Positions 14,418 through 19,353 of a stretch of DNA of 19,353 bases are shown in pieces. How positions within the stretch are numbered: position 1 is the stretch's first letter; every line of letters begins with the position of its first letter. Below the pieces are notes generated by a model. That model was given only the letters and a program-made list of their open reading frames with translations. It searched no databases and had not been told where the DNA came from. The stretch spans positions 1-19,353 of the forward strand of contig CAIKRN010000246.1 in NCBI GenBank assembly GCA_903829855.1, in the 5' to 3' direction. The translations under genes were made by a program, and so were the position numbers. The stretch is from an uncultured Opitutia bacterium. Lineage in GTDB: Bacteria > Verrucomicrobiota > Verrucomicrobiia > Opitutales > UBA953.

Positions 14418-15122
14418 ATGCCCCTCATCGAAGCTAAGAACCTGTCCAAGTCCTACGGTGTAATTCGCGCCGTCAGCGACGTCTCCTTCTCGGTCGATCG
14501 CGGTGAAGTTATCGGCTTCCTCGGGCCCAATGGCGCGGGGAAATCGACCACGATGAAGATGCTCGCTGGCCACATCCGCGCCGACTCCGGCACCGCCTCC
14601 ATCGCCGGCTTTGAGGTCGCCGCCGAATCCGTCGCCGCCAAGCAACACCTCGGCTACTCACCCGAAGGCGCGCCCGCCTACGGCGAGATGACTGTGCGTG
14701 AATTCCTCCGCTTCGCCGCGGACCTGCGCGGCCTCGCCGACCCCGCCGCCAGCGTCCGCGAGACGCTTGCTCTCTGTCGCCTCGAAGAGGTTGCCGCCCA
14801 AACCATCGACACCCTTTCCAAAGGCTACCGTATGCGCGTCGGCTTCGCCCAAGCGGTCATCCATGACCCAGAAGTGCTCATCCTCGACGAACCCACGGAC
14901 GGGCTCGACCCCAACCAGAAATTCGAAGTGCGCCGCATCCTTAAGGAGATGGCCGCCCGCAAGGCCGTCATCATCTCCACCCACATCCTCGAAGAAGTCG
15001 GCGAACTCTGCACCCGCGTTATTGTGATCGCGAAGGGCGAAGTCCGTTGCGACGAGTCGCGGGATAAATTCCTCGCGCGCGGCCCCGACCTCAATGCCGT
15101 CTTCCGTAAACTCACCGCGTAA
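14418..15122 (+). CDS. ABC transporter ATP-binding protein, GldA/NatA type
   Basis: A 234-residue cytoplasmic ATPase energising the ABC-2 permease downstream. Walker A is GPNGAGKST (36-44). The signature is LSKGYRMRVGFAQ (133-145), with LSKGY in place of LSGGQ, a variant usual in the Gld-type branch. Walker B and D-loop are VLILDEPTDGLDP (153-165), and the H-loop is STHILEE with H189. The Q-loop region reads GYSPEGAPAY, typical of this branch. Length is normal for a single-domain ATPase. The start follows the channel stop by 11 bp and the next gene begins 11 bp after its stop. In gliding Bacteroidota GldA/GldF/GldG are linked to motility, but homologues are widespread in non-gliders and the substrate is not established. 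Confidence 0.94.
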   Translation: MPLIEAKNLSKSYGVIRAVSDVSFSVDRGEVIGFLGPNGAGKSTTMKMLAGHIRADSGTASIAGFEVAAESVAAKQHLGYSPEGAPAYGEMTVREFLRFAADLRGLADPAASVRETLALCRLEEVAAQTIDTLSKGYRMRVGFAQAVIHDPEVLILDEPTDGLDPNQKFEVRRILKEMAARKAVIISTHILEEVGELCTRVIVIAKGEVRCDESRDKFLARGPDLNAVFRKLTA

Positions 15123-15133
15123 TCTTACCCCCC

Positions 15134-15919
15134 ATGTCCTCTGCCCCCTCCTCTCCCTCCCGCTTCGCGCCCTTCACCGCGATTATGCGGCGCGAATTCG
15201 CCGGCTACTTCCGCACGCCGCTGGCCTACGTCTTCCTCGCTGTGTTCAACGCCTTCGCGGTGTCGCTGGCTTTCTTCGTCGGCGGCCTCTTTGAGTCCGG
15301 CGTCGCCAGCCTGGATCGTTTCTTCCTCTACCACCCGTGGCTCTGGGCCTTCCTCGCCCCCGCCGCCGGCGCCCGCCTCTGGGCTGAAGAACGCCGCCAA
15401 GGCACCATCGAACTCCTCCTCACTTGGCCGGTAACGGTGTGGCAGGCCGCACTCGGCAAATTCCTCGCAGCCTGGCTCTTCCTTGCGTGCGCCCTGCTGA
15501 TGACGCTACCCGTCGCCTTCACGGTGGGTTATCTTGGTAATGATGGTTCTCGCTGGAATATTATTACGGGTCCCGATTGGGGCGTGATTGCCGGCGGCTA
15601 CGCGGGCTCGCTGCTCTGTGCAGGCGCCTGCCTCGGCATCGCCGCCATCGCCTCGGCGCTTACCCGTAATCAGGTCATCGCCTTCGTCACCGGCTTCCTC
15701 GCCTGCTTCATCCTCGTGCTCGTCGGCTACGGCGTCTTCGACGAACTGCTTGCCGGCGTCCTCGGCTCCGGGGGGGTAGATGAAATTCGCCGCCTGGGTC
15801 TCTGGCGTAATCTCGAACCTTTCACACTCGGACTCGTCGATGCCCGCCCCATCGCCTACTTCCTGTCCGTCGCCTTTGCTGGCCTCGGCTTGAGCACTAT
15901 CATCATCGAACGCCGCTAA
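15134..15919 (+). CDS. ABC-2 type permease, GldF-like
   Basis: A 261-residue integral membrane protein with about six hydrophobic helices. Family-like features are IMRREFAGYFRTPLAYVFLAVF near residues 17-38, LWAFLAPAAGARLWAEERRQGTIELLLTWPV near 69-99 (the conserved loop containing RxxGTIE), and a C-terminus ending IIIERR. These fit the GldF branch of ABC-2 permeases. It follows the ATPase by 11 bp and precedes the GldG-like gene by 15 bp. It should form the membrane channel of the complex. The upstream bases are C-rich (ACCCCCC directly before the ATG) with no Shine-Dalgarno sequence. Confidence 0.92.
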   Translation: MSSAPSSPSRFAPFTAIMRREFAGYFRTPLAYVFLAVFNAFAVSLAFFVGGLFESGVASLDRFFLYHPWLWAFLAPAAGARLWAEERRQGTIELLLTWPVTVWQAALGKFLAAWLFLACALLMTLPVAFTVGYLGNDGSRWNIITGPDWGVIAGGYAGSLLCAGACLGIAAIASALTRNQVIAFVTGFLACFILVLVGYGVFDELLAGVLGSGGVDEIRRLGLWRNLEPFTLGLVDARPIAYFLSVAFAGLGLSTIIIERR

Positions 15920-15934
15920 TCGGAAACCAACGCC

Positions 15935-17830
15935 ATGAATCGCTCTCAAGCCCTCCTCTCTGTCCTCGCCGTCCTCGCGGCCGCTTTCTTCGTTAATCTG
16001 ATTTTCAGTGCGGTGCCCATGCGCGCCGACCTGACCCAAGATCACACGTTCACGCTCTCCGCTGGCTCGCACCGCATTGTTTCGCGCCTCGACGAACCGG
16101 TGAAACTCGAACTGTTTGTCAGCCGGTCCGATGTCAAACTTCGCCCGTACCTCGAAAGCTATTCCCGCCGCGTCGAAACGCTGCTGCGCGAATATGCCGC
16201 CCACTCCGGCGGCAAAGTGAAACTCACCGTGACGGACCCTCGCCCCGACACCAAAGAAGAACAACGGGCGCAACGCCACGGCCTCAACGCGATGCGCGCC
16301 GCCCAAGGCGGTGCCTACCTCGGGCTGACCGCGCAGCAGGCGGAAACCGTCAAGGTCATCCCGCTTCTGGACCCCAGCCGCGAAAAGTTCCTAGAGTTTG
16401 ATCTGTCGAAGCTCATCGCTTCGGCCTCCCGCCTTGATCGTCCGAAGCTCGCCCTGGTGAGCTCGCTCCCCATCACCAACCAATCGCCACAAAATGGCGA
16501 GGCGCAGGCCGGCCCTGCCGACTTCCTCTTAGCCGAACTCGGCCAGTCTTTCGAAGTCATCACGGTCAATACGCAGGCGGCTGAACTTCCCAAGGACACC
16601 GCGATTGTCGCCCTCGTCCACGCCCATCACCTCAACGATAAGCTGTCTTACGCGATTGACCAATTCCTGATGAACGGCGGACCCGTCTTTGCCGCCGTCG
16701 ACCCACTCTCGCGCATCCAGAAATTCCAACAGGGTAACATGCCCTTCATGATGGCGCCGATGGCGGCCATGGGCGCCGCCAGCGATCCCGCCCTACTCCG
16801 TGGCTGGGGCATTAATGTCGAGATGGATGCCATCACCAGCGACTCCAGCAGCTCCATCGCCATCCGGGGTTCGCGCGGTGAACCGATTCAATACCCTGCG
16901 GCCTGCTCCGCCGGACCTGATGCGTTCTCCAAGCTGTCACCGCTCACCAGCGACCTTCGCGAAATTTCCTTCATGGAAGCTGGCGCGGTCAGCCTCATTT
17001 CTGGCGCCGAGAAGAATCTCGTGTTCGAACCGCTCGTGACCCTCCGGGGCGCCGGTCTTGGCATCGTACCCACGATGATCGCCAACACCGGACCGTTTGA
17101 AAAGGTCGCCCTCGCCTTTAAGCCCGATGGCAAGGAGCGCGTCATCATTGCTTCCGTCAAAGGCGTATTCACCAGCGCCTTCCCGAAGGGCGCTCCACCC
17201 GATGGTCCTGCGGACCCCGCGGCACCCAAGCCAGCAGTGAAAGCACCCGTGGCACCACACATCGCCGTCAGCCAGAAGCCCGGCCGTATCATCGTGGTGG
17301 CTGATTCTGACTTCATGCTCGACCCCTTCACCGTCCGGCCCCGTCAATCCGGCGGCCAGACGGCCATGGAGACGGTGAATGATAACCTGACCTTCGTGCT
17401 CAGCGCCATCGAGACCCTCGGTGGTAGCGATGAACTCGTCTCGCTCCGCGCCAAGGGCACCTCCCTTCGCCCCTTCAAGCGCGTCCAGAAACTAGAGCGC
17501 GACGCGCAGACCCGCTACCAAGCGAAGCTCGATGAAATCGAGAAGCGCATCCAGGACGCGAATAACAAAATCGCGGAGCTCTCTCGCCAATCTGGCGGCA
17601 CTACCGCCAAGGGCATCGTCATCACGCCCGAGATGCAGCGCGAAATCGATAAGTTCCAGGTCGAAGCCGACAAGCTCTCCGAGGAACGCCGCGTGATCCG
17701 CCGCGGGCTCAGCGAAGACGTTACCTCGCTCGGCCGGACCTTGCAGATTCGCAACCTCCTCATCGGCCCCGGCCTCGCCCTTCTCTTCGGCCTTGGCTAC
17801 ACCCTGGCTCGTCGCCGTAAGACTTCCTAA
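15935..17830 (+). CDS. GldG-like ABC transporter auxiliary protein
   Basis: A 631-residue protein anchored at both ends: an N-terminal helix at about residues 6-27 and a C-terminal helix at about 607-624 followed by RRRKTS. Between them lies a large extracytoplasmic region. The beginning (RADLTQDHTFTLSAGSHRIVSRLDEPVKLELFVS) is the hallmark of the GldG/ABC_transp_aux family. The middle contains VALVHAHHLNDKLSYAIDQFLMNGGPVFAAVDP, typical of its second domain, and MLDPF near a conserved Asp-rich strand. A coiled-coil of about 80 residues (about 513-594) precedes the last helix. It lies 15 bp after the permease and 5 bp before the DUF4340-like gene. The exact role is unknown; it probably couples the ABC complex to envelope components. 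Confidence 0.92.
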   Translation: MNRSQALLSVLAVLAAAFFVNLIFSAVPMRADLTQDHTFTLSAGSHRIVSRLDEPVKLELFVSRSDVKLRPYLESYSRRVETLLREYAAHSGGKVKLTVTDPRPDTKEEQRAQRHGLNAMRAAQGGAYLGLTAQQAETVKVIPLLDPSREKFLEFDLSKLIASASRLDRPKLALVSSLPITNQSPQNGEAQAGPADFLLAELGQSFEVITVNTQAAELPKDTAIVALVHAHHLNDKLSYAIDQFLMNGGPVFAAVDPLSRIQKFQQGNMPFMMAPMAAMGAASDPALLRGWGINVEMDAITSDSSSSIAIRGSRGEPIQYPAACSAGPDAFSKLSPLTSDLREISFMEAGAVSLISGAEKNLVFEPLVTLRGAGLGIVPTMIANTGPFEKVALAFKPDGKERVIIASVKGVFTSAFPKGAPPDGPADPAAPKPAVKAPVAPHIAVSQKPGRIIVVADSDFMLDPFTVRPRQSGGQTAMETVNDNLTFVLSAIETLGGSDELVSLRAKGTSLRPFKRVQKLERDAQTRYQAKLDEIEKRIQDANNKIAELSRQSGGTTAKGIVITPEMQREIDKFQVEADKLSEERRVIRRGLSEDVTSLGRTLQIRNLLIGPGLALLFGLGYTLARRRKTS

Positions 17831-17835
17831 TCGCC

Positions 17836-18861
17836 ATGCGCAACAAAACCCTGCTCATCGCCACGCTCGTCCTCGGGCTCGTCGCCCTGGCCGTAGTCTT
17901 TTCGAGCCGTGAAGAGACCAAGCCCGAGAACGACAAACAGCCCCTCATCGAGGCCAGCCTGCTCAACGGGCTGCAATCGTTCGTCGTGAAGTCGAACGGC
18001 AAGACCGCTACGCTGGAGAAATCCGCCGAGGGTATCTGGACGGTCAAAGATAAGCTTGGCCTGCCGGCGGATATCGAAAACCGCCTCACCCCGCTTCTTC
18101 GCTCGCTCCAGAAAGCCAATAACTACGGTCTCCTCACGACCAATCCAAAGCGGCTGGAGAAACTCGGCCTAGCCGATTCCTCCCTCACGCTCAACGCCGC
18201 CGGGAAGTCCGTGACAATCGAGTTCGGCAAGCCAACCGAAGACGGCCTCGGCAACAGCGCCCGACTCGCGGGCCAGCCACATGCCATCCGCACCGACTTC
18301 TCCGGCTACCTCGAAGGCGATGCCTCCGCGTGGGTCGACTTTACGCTGCTCACCGCCAAGGGCGAGGAGGTGAAGTCCGTCGCCTTCACGTGGGCCGACG
18401 GCAAGCGGGAGTTTATCCGCCCCGAAAAAGGTAAGCCGTTCCCAGGGAAGAATGACGAGAGCATGAGCGAGCTCTGCAATACCCTTGCCACACTGCGCGT
18501 CTCCGACGCCGTCGCCAAAGGCGACAAGGAAGCTGACACGGCCTTTGCCAAATCCTTCCAAGTCCGCCTCGGGTTCTTTGACGGGGCCACCGCCACGCTG
18601 ACCTTCGCTAAACTCGCCGGCAAGACGCCGACCGAACCCGGTAAAGCGTTTGTGCGCGTGAGCCACTCCGATGCTAAGCACAAGGTGAATAGCTACGCCG
18701 CTAAGGTGGAGTTTGTCGCCCCCGCCTGGATCATGGAACAGGTGCCGAGCTCCGATGCCGACTTCAAGAAGTCGCAGCAGCCTCCCGCCGAGGCCAACGC
18801 CGCGCCCTCCCTCCGCATTCCGTCCCAAGGGCCGCTCATCTCCGCACCCTCGCCAAAATAA
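17836..18861 (+). CDS. DUF4340-like membrane-anchored protein
   Basis: A 341-residue protein with an N-terminal helix (LLIATLVLGLVALAVVFSS, about residues 5-23) and a large extracytoplasmic part. The repeated pattern 'SFVVKSNGKTATLEKSAEGIWTVKD ... LGLPADIENRLTPLLRSL' (about 48-95) and 'LEKLGLADSSLTLN' (about 107-120) is what DUF4340 proteins show, and these are commonly encoded directly after GldG-like genes. Beta-rich in the middle, with a Pro/Ala/Ser-rich C-terminus likely disordered. It begins 5 bp after the GldG-like stop and is the last gene of the operon. Molecular role unknown. Confidence 0.9.
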   Translation: MRNKTLLIATLVLGLVALAVVFSSREETKPENDKQPLIEASLLNGLQSFVVKSNGKTATLEKSAEGIWTVKDKLGLPADIENRLTPLLRSLQKANNYGLLTTNPKRLEKLGLADSSLTLNAAGKSVTIEFGKPTEDGLGNSARLAGQPHAIRTDFSGYLEGDASAWVDFTLLTAKGEEVKSVAFTWADGKREFIRPEKGKPFPGKNDESMSELCNTLATLRVSDAVAKGDKEADTAFAKSFQVRLGFFDGATATLTFAKLAGKTPTEPGKAFVRVSHSDAKHKVNSYAAKVEFVAPAWIMEQVPSSDADFKKSQQPPAEANAAPSLRIPSQGPLISAPSPK

Positions 18862-18882
18862 GGCAAAACGGGGCCATCCTGC

Positions 18883-18916
18883 AAAAGCCCTTGCCTCCCG
18901 AGGCGAGGGCTTTTTT
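18883..18916 (+). terminator. Strong intrinsic terminator after the DUF4340-like gene
   Basis: AAGCCCTTGCCT (18885-18896) pairs with AGGCGAGGGCTT (18901-18912), a 12-bp stem with one G-T wobble and a 4-nt CCCG loop, extended by A-T pairs at the base and followed by a run of six Ts (18911-18916). It closes the five-gene operon. It ends 13 bp before the nuoA start codon, leaving no room for a conventional promoter between them. Confidence 0.9.
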
Positions 18917-18929
18917 GTGTCTGCAACCG

Positions 18930-19322
18930 ATGGCCGCCGCCGAATCTCAGTCGCTCAGCACCTACCTGCCCGCCCTCGTGCAGATTGCCCTCGGGCTCGC
19001 CGTCCCCTCGGTCATCCTGATCGTCAGCCATGCCTTCGGCCAGCGCGCCAAGGGCAACTACATCAAGGACAAGGCCTACGAATGCGGCCTGCCGATGGAA
19101 GGAAAGCCGCACCCGCGCTTCGCCGTAAAGTTCTACGTGACGGCGATGCTGTTCATCCTCTTCGACATCGAAGTCGTCTTCCTCGTGCCTTGGGCCCTGG
19201 TCTACCGCGAATTCCTCGCCGCCGGCATCGCCATCACCGCCGCCACCGCGGTCTTCCTTGGCGTCCTCGTCCTCGGCCTGGTCTACGAGTTCAAGCGCGG
19301 CGCGCTGGAGTGGGAGAAGTAA
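18930..19322 (+). CDS. nuoA: NADH-quinone oxidoreductase subunit A (complex I)
   Basis: A 130-residue membrane subunit of complex I, in the proton-pumping arm near the quinone site. Three hydrophobic helices are seen, and the family block from YECGLPMEGKPHPRFAVKFY through FILFDIEVVFLVPWALVYRE is clear. The conserved acidic residues in FDIE and the YECG loop are intact. I use the ATG at 18930 (MAAAESQ); the longer in-frame opening from a TTG at 18891 would run through the terminator hairpin and is not credible. In most bacteria nuoB follows nuoA directly; only 31 bases remain after the stop, so the rest of the operon lies beyond the window. No Shine-Dalgarno sequence precedes the start. Confidence 0.95.
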   Translation: MAAAESQSLSTYLPALVQIALGLAVPSVILIVSHAFGQRAKGNYIKDKAYECGLPMEGKPHPRFAVKFYVTAMLFILFDIEVVFLVPWALVYREFLAAGIAITAATAVFLGVLVLGLVYEFKRGALEWEK

Positions 19323-19353
19323 GCGGCGATTAGCCCGCTTTCAGTCAATCGCG

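Noticed and set aside
15506..16306. 266-residue minus-strand ORF over the permease and GldG-like genes
   Set aside because: Antisense shadow spanning two well-supported genes.
18891..18929. TTG start for nuoA
   Set aside because: It would translate through the terminator hairpin; the ATG at 18930 gives the normal family length.

Overview
The window is dense, GC-rich bacterial chromosome with about 20 protein genes, one tRNA, very short gaps and many 1-4 bp overlaps. No mobile element, phage gene or CRISPR array was seen. I infer a Gram-negative, probably Verrucomicrobiota (Opitutae-like). The grounds are an ileS / DksA-like / lspA / flavin-reductase cluster, a Gld-type ABC operon, a Cys-poor FmdB-like protein, and near-absence of Shine-Dalgarno sequences ahead of start codons. 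No marker gene here proves the taxonomy.

Region 1 (1-2827, minus strand) is one tight unit: DCC-type thiol oxidoreductase, a 94-residue lipoprotein, OppB- and OppC-type permeases, and a small FmdB-like protein. The solute-binding protein and ATPases are not in the window. Region 2 (2828-4262, plus) has tRNA-Tyr(GTA), rpsT, and an RluA-superfamily protein whose catalytic Asp motif is not conserved. Region 3 (4263-9407, minus) reads ileS, a DksA/TraR-like protein with a long Lys/Ala/Pro tail, lspA and a flavin-reductase-like protein. Region 4 (9568-9881, plus) is a two-helix membrane protein with a strong terminator. Region 5 (9889-13154, minus) reads trpS, an unknown membrane-anchored coiled-coil protein and an unknown exported protein.

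Region 6 (13218-18916, plus) is a five-gene unit: an MscS-family channel, then an ABC ATPase, an ABC-2 permease, a GldG-like protein and a DUF4340-like protein. It has a candidate promoter in front and an intrinsic terminator behind. Region 7 is nuoA, probably the first gene of a complex I operon running off the right edge.

The signals most worth following: three unrelated zinc-ribbon or zinc-finger proteins (FmdB-like, DksA-like, the IleRS C-terminus) have lost Cys ligands; the RluA-like protein looks catalytically degenerate; two intrinsic terminators end 10-13 bp before the next co-directional start codon; and ileS and trpS share an exact 16-mer just upstream. The least understood proteins are the coiled-coil/exported pair behind trpS.
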